Below, piece after piece: positions 54,533 to 63,953 of a DNA stretch of 64,000 nucleotides. The notes beneath the pieces are model-generated. The model was not told where the DNA came from. It did not search any database and worked only from the letters and a program-made list of their open reading frames with translations. This DNA is from Suipraeoptans intestinalis (GTDB lineage: Bacteria; Bacillota; Clostridia; Lachnospirales; Lachnospiraceae). The stretch is taken from assembly GCF_009696485.1 (NCBI RefSeq), contig NZ_VULY01000018.1, forward strand, positions 1,065,001 to 1,129,000. The letters run 5' to 3'. How positions within the stretch are numbered: position 1 is the stretch's first letter; every line of letters starts with the position of its first letter. The translations under genes and the position numbers were made by a program.

Positions 54533-55897
54533 CTACCACTCCTGCCGGAACCTGTCTATGCTCTCATCCGAGGCCTCCACAAAGTCCTGTGACGTGATCT
54601 CCCCTTCCGCCAGCTTGGGCAGATACTTCCCGATGGTTTCTTCCTGCAGGATGGAATTCCACTTGACCTGATAATTGGGAACCAGTCCCGAAACGTTCTG
54701 GTAGGCCTGGATATAATCCTGCTGCGCCGCCTTCCCGGTACTTCCCTGTGAAGAAAACAGTCTCTCCTTTTCCTGTTTGTTCCGGAGGGTGCGGAACTTC
54801 AAAAACTCCACCGCTCCCTTTTTGATCTCCTCGGAGTACCCCGACACCACCGACCATCCGAAGGTCTCCGGGGAGGAGACTAGCGTATTGCCCGGAAAGG
54901 CAGAAAAACGCACCTTGTCCTTCCATTCTGCCGGAATCTGGTCGATCATCCAGTAGCCGTTGGCCACCATCGCGGCCTTTCCGGAAAAGAAATCATTATA
55001 GGCCACGTCAAAATCCGAATGCAAAGCCTCCTTGCCGGCATAGGAAAACAGTTTTTGCAGCGTCTCTGCCAGCTGTCGCCCCTGGGCATTGTTATAGGAT
55101 TCCGGATAAAGCGTTTCCATAAAAGCCAGTCCCTCCGGCGTAGAAGCAAGCTGCGCCGTGGCAAACAGCATGGGAGACCAGCCGGTTCCCTCCGTGTGAA
55201 GCGCCAGCGGTGTGATTCCGTGTGCCTGCAGTTTGTCGCAGCATTCCCAGAACTCTTCCCAGGTAGTCGGAAAGTGGTCGATCCCCGCCTGTGCAAACAG
55301 TTCCTGGTTCCAAAAGATCCCGGAGCAGGAAAAAGCCGCCGTGCTGATGGGCGAGAGATAGATCCCCCCATCCGGTTCTGTACAGCCCTGAAGGACAACC
55401 TCTTCTATGGAAGAACTCCATTCCTCATCTGTCCGGATCTCATCCGACAGATCCTCGATCCTGCCCTCTGTGATCATCATGTGGTAGAAAGAAGGAAGCA
55501 TCCGCAGATCCGTGATAACGGCCGGCAGCTGGTCTGTCACGTTCATCCGCTTCAGGTTCTGACGGTATTCGTCCTCTGTTTCCATGATCCAGTCCACCTT
55601 TACCTGATAGCTCCCTTTGTATTTCTGGTTAAAGGCTTCCACCAGCTCCTGTTGGTTCTTCTTGCCTGTCGTAGGGTTTACCGTAAATGTGATGGGGATT
55701 TCCACTTCCTTTTTTTCCGTTTTCTGTGTCTTTTCCTTTACAGGGCCGCACGCCGACAGGCACAGACACACTAGCAGCCCTCCTGTCAGAAATGCCGCCG
55801 TCTTTCTACAAAATATCCTCTGCGCTCCTGTTTCACGATTCCGCAGATTCCTTCGGAAGAAGGACGTAGCAGTTTGTTCCGGTTTCCTGCGTTTCAT
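54533..55897 (-). CDS. Second extracellular solute-binding lipoprotein, coupled to YesMN
   Basis: A 454-aa family 1 solute-binding lipoprotein. The N-terminus is unusually long and basic (MKRRKPEQTATSFFRRN...), with the hydrophobic core AAFLTGGLLVCLCLSAC placing the lipid Cys near residue 50. The fold is like that of MalE (NPTTGKKNQQELVEAFNQKY; GIFWNQELFAQAGIDHFPTT). The ORF starts inside the kinase gene, overlapping it by 65 bp, with AGGAGG twelve bases before the ATG. There are no other permeases near it, so it may bind the sugar for YesM to sense, or deliver a second sugar to MalFG. Confidence 0.82.
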   Translation of the reverse strand: MKRRKPEQTATSFFRRNLRNRETGAQRIFCRKTAAFLTGGLLVCLCLSACGPVKEKTQKTEKKEVEIPITFTVNPTTGKKNQQELVEAFNQKYKGSYQVKVDWIMETEDEYRQNLKRMNVTDQLPAVITDLRMLPSFYHMMITEGRIEDLSDEIRTDEEWSSSIEEVVLQGCTEPDGGIYLSPISTAAFSCSGIFWNQELFAQAGIDHFPTTWEEFWECCDKLQAHGITPLALHTEGTGWSPMLFATAQLASTPEGLAFMETLYPESYNNAQGRQLAETLQKLFSYAGKEALHSDFDVAYNDFFSGKAAMVANGYWMIDQIPAEWKDKVRFSAFPGNTLVSSPETFGWSVVSGYSEEIKKGAVEFLKFRTLRNKQEKERLFSSQGSTGKAAQQDYIQAYQNVSGLVPNYQVKWNSILQEETIGKYLPKLAEGEITSQDFVEASDESIDRFRQEW

Positions 55898-57602
55898 ACC
55901 ACATCTTCACCTCCTCTCCATATTTCAGCCGCAGTCTGGTGACCACATTTATCATGCCGTACCCCCGTTTCTTTTCCGGGAATGCCTTTTTGATCTCTCC
56001 AAAGGGAAGCTTCATCAATCCGTTTAGCTTTTCCATTACAGCCTCCGGCATGGCGCTGCCGTTGTTAAACACGCAGATCAGGATCCCCTCCGCTTCCTCC
56101 GTTACCCGAATCCGGATCAGTCCTCCTTCAAATCGATCTGCAAATCCGTGCTTCAGCGCATTTTCCACCAGCGGCTGCAGGATCAACTTCACTACCCAGA
56201 CTTTTTCGGGATCTACCTGGCAGTCGATTTCATAATGAAAAAGATTTTCGTTGCGGATCTGATGGATCTCCATGTAGCTTCTTACATTCTCCAGTTCCGC
56301 CTCCAGCGTTACCAGATTTTCTCCCTTGCTGAGGGACAGACGAAGGTACCTGGAAAGCGCCTCTATCATCCGCATGGTCGTCTCCTCTCCGTTCATCCGC
56401 GCCAGCATATAGATGGTATCCAGCGTATTGTACAGAAAGTGCGGGTTGATCTGGCTCATCAGCGTATTCATTTCACTGATCCGAAGTTCTTTTTCCTGAT
56501 CCTTGATCTCTTCCAGCAGCGTCTGGATCTTCCCCAGCATTTCATTATAGGAATCCCCGATCTTGTCCAGTTCCGTGTTCGTCTGCACATGAACCGTTCT
56601 TGTAAAATCCTGTCCGTCAAACCCGGTCATCGCATCGCTGATCTCCTGGATCGGTCGGGTAAAGCGTTTGGAGAAATACAAACTTAAAACCACCGCCGCC
56701 GCCAGAACCAGCAGGTAGATGATCCCCATCACCTGTAACACCTGCGTCAGCCCTCCCGTCAGGGTACTGTCCGGCACAAACGTAAACACCGTCATCTGGC
56801 TTTCTTTTTGCCGATAGGCGCAAAGTACCCCGCCTTTTACCCGTTTCCCTTCCAGGATCATCCGGCTTCCGCCGGTCTTTTTGATCTCTTGCCATACCAT
56901 TTTCCCGATGGCTTCTCCGTCTTCCCGTCGGGTCCACAGGGTACAGGCGCGCCCGTCCGCATCCAGGATCCCTGTTACCGCCTGGCTTGTAACTTCTTGA
57001 TCTCCCTTTATGATCTGGTCTAAAAAGGGAGTACGCATCTTAAAAAACAGCATGCCCGGTGAGTGGGCATAATTCATGCTCCTGACGTACCTGCCTACAA
57101 ACAGCGCCGGCTCCGTTCCGCCAAACAAGGTATCCTCCTTCCAGAACCAGACCGTCCGGGAATAGGCGTCTCCAAGCTCTGCCTCCAATCCACTGTTTTT
57201 TACCTCTTCATACGTCAGATTGGAGTAGGAGTGGTGGTACACATTCTGTTTGTTGTCCACATAGCAGTATTCTTCCACATACTCCAGATCCACATAGGCA
57301 AAATATTTGCTGAGAGCGTGCTTTTCCACATCTTCCAGTTCCCGCACCTGAAGACTTTTTTGTACCTCTTCATACAGGATACAGTCTGCCATCACATTGT
57401 CGCTTTTCCGATAGAGTCCGTCCAGTGCGATCCCCAGTTTTTCATTCATAAAGACATACTTGTTGGTGATGCTCTCTGTCAGCTCTTTCCGCACATAGGT
57501 CCAGACACCTGCGCCGGAAAGCAGGAGTGCCACCCCCAAAAGCGCGAGGGTATGCAGCAGATATTTGGTCTGGATCCCTTTGGTGATCATTTTTCTTATC
57601 AT
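55833..57602 (-). CDS. YesM-type sensor histidine kinase
   Basis: A 589-aa membrane kinase. Two membrane spans (about 16-35 and 290-312) frame an extracellular sensor of about 250 residues, probably a Cache fold. A HAMP linker (RFTRPIQEISDAMTGFDG) leads to a His_kinase domain with SQINPHFLYNTLDTIYMLAR. The ATPase domain has PLVENALKHGF, and the C-terminal RGYGMINVVTRLRLKYG is typical of the LytS/YesM group. Stop/start overlap with the response regulator (ATGA) couples the pair. The adjacent sugar-binding and maltodextrin genes suggest it senses alpha-glucans. Confidence 0.9.
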   Translation of the reverse strand: MIRKMITKGIQTKYLLHTLALLGVALLLSGAGVWTYVRKELTESITNKYVFMNEKLGIALDGLYRKSDNVMADCILYEEVQKSLQVRELEDVEKHALSKYFAYVDLEYVEEYCYVDNKQNVYHHSYSNLTYEEVKNSGLEAELGDAYSRTVWFWKEDTLFGGTEPALFVGRYVRSMNYAHSPGMLFFKMRTPFLDQIIKGDQEVTSQAVTGILDADGRACTLWTRREDGEAIGKMVWQEIKKTGGSRMILEGKRVKGGVLCAYRQKESQMTVFTFVPDSTLTGGLTQVLQVMGIIYLLVLAAAVVLSLYFSKRFTRPIQEISDAMTGFDGQDFTRTVHVQTNTELDKIGDSYNEMLGKIQTLLEEIKDQEKELRISEMNTLMSQINPHFLYNTLDTIYMLARMNGEETTMRMIEALSRYLRLSLSKGENLVTLEAELENVRSYMEIHQIRNENLFHYEIDCQVDPEKVWVVKLILQPLVENALKHGFADRFEGGLIRIRVTEEAEGILICVFNNGSAMPEAVMEKLNGLMKLPFGEIKKAFPEKKRGYGMINVVTRLRLKYGEEVKMWYETQETGTNCYVLLPKESAES

Positions 57603-59191
57603 ACCTTCATTTCCTTTTTGTATTCACTGGGAAGGCTTCCCGTGTATTGCTTGAACAAATGGGAAAAATAGGAGGGGTTACTGATCCCTACCTGCTCGCA
57701 GATGGCTCCGATGCTGTAGCCTCCCTCCTCCAAAAGCTGCTTCGCCTTTTCCATCCTCTGCTGCAGCAGATATTTCTTGAAGGTCATATGGAACGTATTT
57801 TTAAAGACCCGCCCAAAGTAAACCGGGTTCAGATACACGTGGGACGCCACCGAAACAATGGACAGCTCCTCTTCTTTCAGGTTTGCTTCGATATAAGCCA
57901 AGGCGTCCGCCAGATATTCTTTCCCCTGAACAGGCTCCTCCGCCTGCGTCATTCCCTTTCTGGCCTCTATGGATTCACACAGGATCCGATAGCACACGTC
58001 TACCGCCTTCGCCGCGTTCAGGCTCTTCATATTCACATAATAGCTTTGAAATTTTTCCTTGACTTCCTCCGTCATCCCATAGGATCCCTGGATCATCAGC
58101 TCCGTTTTCAGCATAACCTTATGAAGATGCTGCTCCTGCAGGTGTTCTTCTCTTGGCAGCAGATAGAGAAATTGCACAAAGGCCTCCTTCAGATCCTCCT
58201 GGCTGTTTTTCCGGATCGAATAGACCACCCGGGTCTCTGCGTCCGCCAGATAAGATCCCTCTTCCCGTTCTTTGGCCTTCAGGAATCTCAGATCATTTCC
58301 ACCTGCCGTCCCCGCTTTTAGAAATAGTTTCGTTGCTTCTTCTGTGCTTTTCTTTAATCCCCGAATCCCTTTATACGGCTTGGAAATGGCGGCTACCACG
58401 CGACTTCCTTCTTCCTGTCGCAGCCTGTCTGTCAAGGATTTCAGTCGATGAGCCATGGTGTTGTCCTGTGTCTTGACCAGAAAGACCATCCCTCCCTCTG
58501 CCCCCTCAAAGGGTCTTAAAAACACGTCACCGTTCAGCTCTTCCTCCAGCTTTTCCAAAAAGCTCCGCCGTCTTTTTTCATATTCTCCGGCGTTAATGAT
58601 CTTATCTGCAATATCAATATCCGTGCAAAGGGCAAGAAATCCGTCTTTTTCTTCCAACACCCCTCCGATGGTTTCAAATACTTCCTCCAGCTTTTCCTCT
58701 GAGATCAGGTCATAGATGTACTTCTCTACCAGTACCTGTAAAAAGCTGGTTTCGTCTTTTCTCAGGATCTTTTCATACGATTCATATTTTTGCTCCGTTT
58801 CGATCTGACGCAGGCATACCTGATAGGCTCCGGTCATGGTCTCCTCCAGCTTCTTTTCTTCAATGGGCTTCAGCAGATATGCATAGGCTCCCAGGTCGCA
58901 GGCCTGCTGTGCATATTCAAAGTCCCGGTACGCACTCAGGACAATGAACAGACTGTCGATCCCCTCTTTTTTTGCCTCTTCCATGACCATAAGTCCTGTC
59001 ATCTGTTTCATGCGGATGTCTGTCAGTACCACCTGCGGTCTGATGCTGCGGATCACCTCCAGCGCCTGTTCCCCGCTTTGTGCGGATCCCGCCACTTCAA
59101 ATCCCATTCCTTCCCAGTCATAGGTGGTCAAAAGTCCCTGAAGCAGGATCGGTTCATCATCTACCACCACCAGTTTCAGCAGCTTTTTCAT
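57599..59191 (-). CDS. YesN-type AraC response regulator
   Basis: A 530-aa regulator: receiver domain 1-120 (LVVVDDEPILLQGL, Asp in VVLTDIRMKQMTG near 55, Lys in AYLLKPIEEKK). A long middle region (about 140-400) with the YesN-type fold follows. The C-terminal AraC pair is LSIVSVASHVYLNPVYFGRV and YSIGAICEQVGISNPSYFSH. I use the second of two close ATGs (59191), as GGGAGGG lies six bases upstream; the first abuts it. It is the first gene of yesN-yesM-SBP and probably activates the maltodextrin operon downstream. Confidence 0.9.
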   Translation of the reverse strand: MKKLLKLVVVDDEPILLQGLLTTYDWEGMGFEVAGSAQSGEQALEVIRSIRPQVVLTDIRMKQMTGLMVMEEAKKEGIDSLFIVLSAYRDFEYAQQACDLGAYAYLLKPIEEKKLEETMTGAYQVCLRQIETEQKYESYEKILRKDETSFLQVLVEKYIYDLISEEKLEEVFETIGGVLEEKDGFLALCTDIDIADKIINAGEYEKRRRSFLEKLEEELNGDVFLRPFEGAEGGMVFLVKTQDNTMAHRLKSLTDRLRQEEGSRVVAAISKPYKGIRGLKKSTEEATKLFLKAGTAGGNDLRFLKAKEREEGSYLADAETRVVYSIRKNSQEDLKEAFVQFLYLLPREEHLQEQHLHKVMLKTELMIQGSYGMTEEVKEKFQSYYVNMKSLNAAKAVDVCYRILCESIEARKGMTQAEEPVQGKEYLADALAYIEANLKEEELSIVSVASHVYLNPVYFGRVFKNTFHMTFKKYLLQQRMEKAKQLLEEGGYSIGAICEQVGISNPSYFSHLFKQYTGSLPSEYKKEMKV

Positions 59192-59233
59192 CTTCATCCC
59201 TCCCGTTCCCTTCTCTGTAGAACAGTGTACCAC

Positions 59234-59281
59234 AAAAACAGCCTCACTGCATCCGGCTTTCGCTTTGATGCAATGAGGCTG
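59234..59281 (-). terminator. Intrinsic terminator of the folate operon
   Basis: On the minus strand CAGCCTCATTGCATC pairs with GATGCAGTGAGGCTG (59281 down to 59239) with few mismatches, followed by TTTTT (59234-59238). It ends lpd-fhs-fchA-folD 19 bp past the folD stop and lies before the yesN gene. Confidence 0.88.
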
Positions 59282-59299
59282 CAAAGGTAAGATAAGAAG

Positions 59300-60157
59300 T
59301 CATTCGTTGTCCGTCTGTCTTTCGGCGGCCTGCACCACATGCTTTGCCAGAACGGAAGTGGTGATACTCCCCACTCCTCTTGGCACCGGGCTGATATGAG
59401 AGGCCTGCTCCTGCACCGTCTCAAAATCCACATCTCCCCACATGTTGCCTTCTTCATCTACGTTAATCCCTACATCCGCTACCACGGCTTGCTCTCCCAC
59501 CATGTCCTGTGTAATCATTCTGGCCTTTCCGGCGGCCGCCACCAGGATTTCTGCCTCTCGGCATACCCCGGGGAGATCTCTGGTCCTGGTGTGACAGATC
59601 GTCACAGTGGCATGCCGCTTCAAAAGCAGCATGGAAAGAGGTCTTCCTACCACCATACTCCGCCCTACTACCACCACCCGTTTTCCGGAAAGGGGGATTT
59701 TATAGTGATCCAGAAGTTCGATCACCGCCTCCGCCGTACAGGGCGCATAGCCGGTATCGTCTCCCGCAAATACCTTGGCCACATTGGCCGGGCACATCCC
59801 GTCCATATCCTTCCCGGGATCCACGATCCTCTTAGCGGCCTCTTCGTTCAGATGTCCGGGCAGAGGACGAAACAGCAGGATGCCATGCACCCGGCCGTCT
59901 TCGTTCAGTTCTTTCAGCTTTTCCTCAAAGATTTCCTGCCGGATGTCCCGGGGAAGCTCTACTGTACGGCAGTCGATCCCCAGAAGCTCCATCCGCTTTT
60001 TTGCCCCCCGTTCATAGGCAAGGTCATCCGGTCTGGCTCCCACTCGCAGGATGGCAAGACAGGGGCTCACTCCCTTTTCCTTCAGACCTGCCACTCTTTG
60101 AAGCAGCTCTTCTTTCATGGCATTTGCCACATCCGCACCTTTCATTACTATGCCCAT
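59300..60157 (-). CDS. folD: Methylene-THF dehydrogenase (/methenyl-THF cyclohydrolase) FolD
   Basis: A 285-aa enzyme that interconverts methylene-THF and methenyl-THF, and classically also hydrolyses methenyl-THF. The dinucleotide site is VVVVGRSMVVGRPLSMLLLK and the C-terminal PVPRGVGSITTSVLAKH matches PGGVGPMT-type motifs. The substrate segment reads LAYERGAKKRMELLGI, with Tyr-x4-Lys instead of the usual Tyr-x3-Lys, so the cyclohydrolase Lys may be displaced. AGGAGG precedes the ATG. It follows fchA by 9 bp as the last gene of the operon. Confidence 0.92.
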   Translation of the reverse strand: MGIVMKGADVANAMKEELLQRVAGLKEKGVSPCLAILRVGARPDDLAYERGAKKRMELLGIDCRTVELPRDIRQEIFEEKLKELNEDGRVHGILLFRPLPGHLNEEAAKRIVDPGKDMDGMCPANVAKVFAGDDTGYAPCTAEAVIELLDHYKIPLSGKRVVVVGRSMVVGRPLSMLLLKRHATVTICHTRTRDLPGVCREAEILVAAAGKARMITQDMVGEQAVVADVGINVDEEGNMWGDVDFETVQEQASHISPVPRGVGSITTSVLAKHVVQAAERQTDNE

Positions 60158-60166
60158 AGCTTCCTC

Positions 60167-60793
60167 CTAGCGAATCTTTTCTAATACGGCAAGATAGATC
60201 TCCTCTTTCAGCGTCCTCGCTTCCCTAATCAAGGCATCCGCCTCTGCGTTCAGCTTTGCCGCCTGCTCCTTTTCCTGCATCAGTCTGGTATTGATGTATA
60301 TGTTGAGAGAGGCGCCTTCCAGCGCCGCCTGCGCAAACAGGATCCCGACTCCCACATCACTGATGGCGATCCTGCTGCCCTTTTCTCCCAAAATCCGTAA
60401 AAGCTCCATCACCTGCCGGACCGTCTGCATGATCTGCAGGGGAACCCGGCTGGCTTCATACAAGGCTGCCTCCATGATTCTTGCCCGCTCTGCCTTCTCT
60501 TCCTCCGTCTCTCTGGGAAGTCCATACGCTCTGGAAAGAGGTGCAAATGCTTTTGCATCCTCATCTGTCAGGCGTATCAGTTCCTTTTGGAGCGTCAGAA
60601 GCCGCTCTTTTGTTTCTAAGATTTCTTCCTCCACCGCCGCATAGGTTTTCTTCCCTGCCGTCAGGTTGGCTACCATCATTCCCAGCGCAGAAGCAAACGC
60701 CCCCACCGCCGCTGAGGCGCCTCCGCCTCCCGGCACCGGCTCCTTCGAAGATAAGGCTTCCAGAAAGTCTGTTATTTTTTGTTCCAGCATCAT
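60167..60793 (-). CDS. fchA: Methenyl-THF cyclohydrolase / formimino-THF cyclodeaminase
   Basis: A 208-aa helical protein of the FTCD-C family. In clostridia and acetogens FchA converts formyl-THF and methenyl-THF and can act as the cyclohydrolase of the folate C1 pathway. The N-terminal signature PVPGGGGASAAVGAFASALG binds folate; the centre has RVPLQIMQTVRQVMEL; the middle GSRIAISDVGVGILFAQAAL is conserved. It sits 13 bp downstream of fhs and 9 bp upstream of folD, so the formate-to-methylene branch is encoded in order. Confidence 0.9.
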   Translation of the reverse strand: MMLEQKITDFLEALSSKEPVPGGGGASAAVGAFASALGMMVANLTAGKKTYAAVEEEILETKERLLTLQKELIRLTDEDAKAFAPLSRAYGLPRETEEEKAERARIMEAALYEASRVPLQIMQTVRQVMELLRILGEKGSRIAISDVGVGILFAQAALEGASLNIYINTRLMQEKEQAAKLNAEADALIREARTLKEEIYLAVLEKIR

Positions 60794-60806
60794 ATGTCTA
60801 TTCTCC

Positions 60807-62486
60807 TTAAAACAGTCCTGAGATCACTCCGTCTGCATCGACGTCGATCTTCTCCGCTGCCGGTACTTTGGGAAGTCCCGGCATCTTCATGATGTCGCCG
60901 GTCAACGCCACCAAAAAGCCCGCTCCCGCCGACGCTGTGATATCCCGGATGGTGATCTTAAAGTTTTCCGGACGCCCCAGCTTCTTTGCATCATCTGTCA
61001 GGGAATATTGGTTTTTCGCCATGCAGATGGGCAGCCCTGCCAGGCCTATTTCTTCAAAGTTCTTCAGCTCCTTTGCCGCCTTCGGTGAAAATTCCACTCC
61101 GGAAGCCCCGTATACTCTGGTTGCAATGGCCTCGATCTTTTCCCGGATCGATCCGTTCACATCATAGACATACTCCATGGTGCTTTCTCCTTCACAGAGA
61201 CGAACCACTTCTTTTGCCAGTTCCTCCCCGCCTTCTCCACCTTTTGCCCACACTTCGGACAGCGCTACATTGGCTCCCAGTTTTTTGCAGGATTCTCTTA
61301 CCAGCTCCAGTTCTGCCCTGGTATCTGTAGGAAAGGCATTGATGGCTACCACCACCGGCAGTTTATATACATTCGTAATATTCTCAATATGCTTCAGCAG
61401 GTTGGGAAGTCCCTTTTCCAGCGCTTCCAGGTTCTCCTGCGCCAGATCTGCCTTCGGAACCCCGCCGTTATATTTCAGCGCTTTGATCGTTGCCACCAGC
61501 ACCACGGCGTTGGGTCTGATACCGGACATGCGGCACTTGATGTCCAGGAATTTCTCTGCCCCCAGATCTGCCCCAAAGCCGGCCTCCGTGATCATATAGT
61601 CCGCCAGCTTGATCCCCATTTTTGTGGCGATCACACTGTTACAGCCATGGGCGATATTGGCAAAGGGACCGCCATGGATAAAGGCAGGCGTACCTTCCAG
61701 CGTCTGTACCAGATTCGGTTTCAGCGCATCCTTTAACAGGGCTGCCACCGCTCCTTCTGCGTGCAGATCTCCCGCCGTTACCGGCTTTCCGCTTCTGGAA
61801 TACGCCACGATGATTCTGGACACCCGTTCCTTCAGATCCAAGATATCGTTGGACAGGCAGAAGATGGCCATGATCTCGGAAGCCACGGTAATATCAAACC
61901 CATCCTGTCTGGTCACTCCGTCTGCTTTTCCCCCCAGTCCGTCCACAACGCAGCGAAGCTGCCGGTCATTCATGTCCACGCACCTTCTCCACGCCACTCG
62001 ATTGGTATCAATATCCAGAGCATTTCCCTGATGAATGTGGTTGTCCAGCATGGCCGCGATCAGGTTGTTGGCTGCTCCGATGGCGTGCAGGTCTCCGGTG
62101 AAGTGGAGATTGATATCCTCCATGGGAACCACCTGCGCATAGCCGCCTCCGGCAGCGCCTCCTTTTACTCCGAACACCGGCCCAAGAGAGGGTTCGCGAA
62201 GAGCCACCATGGTCTTATGACCCAAACGGTTCATGGCGTCTGCCAATCCGATGGTCGTGGTAGTTTTTCCTTCCCCGGCCGGAGTCGGGTTGATCGCCGT
62301 TACCAGCACCACTTTTGCGTCTTTTCGATGGATCAGTTCTTCCTGGTAGTAGCAATAATCGATCTTTGCCTTATATTTTCCATAGTTTTCCACATACTGA
62401 TCCGGAATCCCTATGGAATCTGCTATCTGATTAATAACCTGCATCTCTGCTTCCTGTGCGATTTCAATATCACTTTTAAATCCCAT
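60807..62486 (-). CDS. fhs: Formate--tetrahydrofolate ligase
   Basis: A 559-aa enzyme that makes 10-formyl-THF from formate, THF and ATP, normal length for the family. The ATP loop [19 protein letters not shown] is near residue 65, followed by [20 protein letters not shown] and [18 protein letters not shown] use the ATG at 62486, with AAAGG eleven bases upstream; a GTG four codons earlier is an alternative. It starts the C1-folate triplet with fchA and folD, 57 bp downstream of lpd. Confidence 0.96.
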   Translation of the reverse strand: MGFKSDIEIAQEAEMQVINQIADSIGIPDQYVENYGKYKAKIDYCYYQEELIHRKDAKVVLVTAINPTPAGEGKTTTTIGLADAMNRLGHKTMVALREPSLGPVFGVKGGAAGGGYAQVVPMEDINLHFTGDLHAIGAANNLIAAMLDNHIHQGNALDIDTNRVAWRRCVDMNDRQLRCVVDGLGGKADGVTRQDGFDITVASEIMAIFCLSNDILDLKERVSRIIVAYSRSGKPVTAGDLHAEGAVAALLKDALKPNLVQTLEGTPAFIHGGPFANIAHGCNSVIATKMGIKLADYMITEAGFGADLGAEKFLDIKCRMSGIRPNAVVLVATIKALKYNGGVPKADLAQENLEALEKGLPNLLKHIENITNVYKLPVVVAINAFPTDTRAELELVRESCKKLGANVALSEVWAKGGEGGEELAKEVVRLCEGESTMEYVYDVNGSIREKIEAIATRVYGASGVEFSPKAAKELKNFEEIGLAGLPICMAKNQYSLTDDAKKLGRPENFKITIRDITASAGAGFLVALTGDIMKMPGLPKVPAAEKIDVDADGVISGLF

Positions 62487-62543
62487 ATCGTCTGCCACCT
62501 TTCTGTCTTATACGCTTCTTTTGAAACTGCTGCAATCCCTAAA

Positions 62544-63953
62544 CTATTGTGGTTTCTTCTTCGGCATGATGTGTACCGCTTCTCCCACAGCGTCCTCCAG
62601 CGCTTCTCCCACGCCTTCGTTGTAGGTGGGGTGCACACGCATTCCCTTCAGCATCTGGTCCGCCGTCATCCGATTGGCAATGGCCGTCACAAACTCTCCG
62701 ATCATATCCGTTGCCCTGGCGCACATCATCTGCGCTCCCAGAACCTTCTGTGTTCCTTCCTCTGTCACAACCTTGATAAATCCTCGTTCTTCTTTGGTGA
62801 TCAGAGATTTTCCGTTGGCGCTCATGACAAATTTCCCGGTTTTTACCGGAATCCCCTTTTCCTTTGCCACCTCTTCCGTGATTCCTACCGCCGCGATCTC
62901 CGGATCGGTATATACGCAGCCCGGAACCAGGCCGGTATCTACCGTAACCGCTTTGCCTGCCAGATGCTCCGCCACATAGATTCCCTGGGCGCTGGACAGG
63001 TGTGCCAGTTGCATTCCTTTGATCAGGTCTCCGATGGCATACACGCCTTCCACACTGGATGCAAAGTTCTCATCTACCACCACTCTGCCTTTTTCCAGAA
63101 CAAGGTCTACCCCTTCTCCCAGCAGTCCGTCCGTATTGGGGATCCTTCCCACTGCACACAGTACATACTGTGCCGAAACCCTGACTTCTTTTTCTTTCTC
63201 CAGGAATACACAGGCGTACCCGTCTTCCTCCTGCTCCACTCTCTGTACCGCTGCGGAAGTAAATACCTCCACGCCCCGTTTTTTCAGGATCATCCGCAGG
63301 TTCTGGGAGATTTCCCTGTCCTCCATGTTGGGAAGCAGTCTTGCCATGGCTTCCACGATCGTCACCTTACATCCCAGATTGGCGTAAACACTGGCAAATT
63401 CCACGCTGATCACGCCACCGCCTATGATCACGAGACTATCCGGAACCTCCCGGAGCCGGAACAGTTCATCGCTGGTCAAAACGCCCGGAAGCTCCATTCC
63501 CGGAATCGGCAGCAGAAACGGTTTGGAGCCGGTAGCCAAAACGATCCTCTCTCCTTCATAGCAGGTCTCTCCCGCTTCAGAGACTACCCGAACCACTTTG
63601 CCCTTTTCCAGTCTCCCTTTCCCTTTGAGAAGGGTAACTCCGTTTCCCTTTAAAAGGGCTTCTACCCCCTGGCAAAGCTGCTCTGTCACACCCTCCTTGT
63701 ACGCCAGGATCTTTCCATAATCATACCGGACCTCCGATGCAAAAACGCCAAACTGCTCACTTTCTTTCATCTCCCGATAGACGGAAGAAGCGTGTACCAT
63801 TGCCTTCGCCGGAATACATCCCCGGTTCAGACAGGTGCCTCCTACTTCTCTGTCCTCCACGACGGCGGTGCGAAGCCCCGCTTTGGCGGCCTGGATTCCG
63901 CAGACGTAGCCTCCCGGTCCTGCTCCCACGATAATTACATCATATTTTTCCAT
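62544..63953 (-). CDS. lpdA: Dihydrolipoyl dehydrogenase (E3/L-protein)
   Basis: A 469-aa FAD enzyme that reoxidises dihydrolipoyl groups with NAD+. The N-terminal FAD site is IIVGAGPGGYVCGIQAA; the redox disulfide GGTCLNRGCIP has Cys41 and Cys46; the NAD site VIIGGGVISVEFASVYANLG is near 175; and the C-terminal active-site VHPTYNEGVGEAL provides the His-Glu. Placed directly before fhs-fchA-folD, it most likely serves a glycine cleavage system that feeds methylene-THF; the other gcv genes would lie beyond the window. A TCS-like or pyruvate-dehydrogenase role is less supported by context. Confidence 0.93.
   Translation of the reverse strand: MEKYDVIIVGAGPGGYVCGIQAAKAGLRTAVVEDREVGGTCLNRGCIPAKAMVHASSVYREMKESEQFGVFASEVRYDYGKILAYKEGVTEQLCQGVEALLKGNGVTLLKGKGRLEKGKVVRVVSEAGETCYEGERIVLATGSKPFLLPIPGMELPGVLTSDELFRLREVPDSLVIIGGGVISVEFASVYANLGCKVTIVEAMARLLPNMEDREISQNLRMILKKRGVEVFTSAAVQRVEQEEDGYACVFLEKEKEVRVSAQYVLCAVGRIPNTDGLLGEGVDLVLEKGRVVVDENFASSVEGVYAIGDLIKGMQLAHLSSAQGIYVAEHLAGKAVTVDTGLVPGCVYTDPEIAAVGITEEVAKEKGIPVKTGKFVMSANGKSLITKEERGFIKVVTEEGTQKVLGAQMMCARATDMIGEFVTAIANRMTADQMLKGMRVHPTYNEGVGEALEDAVGEAVHIMPKKKPQ

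Noticed and set aside
61761-63653. 630-codon open frame on the plus strand opposite fhs and lpd
   Set aside because: It spans two real genes and their intergenic gap on the other strand and shows no coding features.
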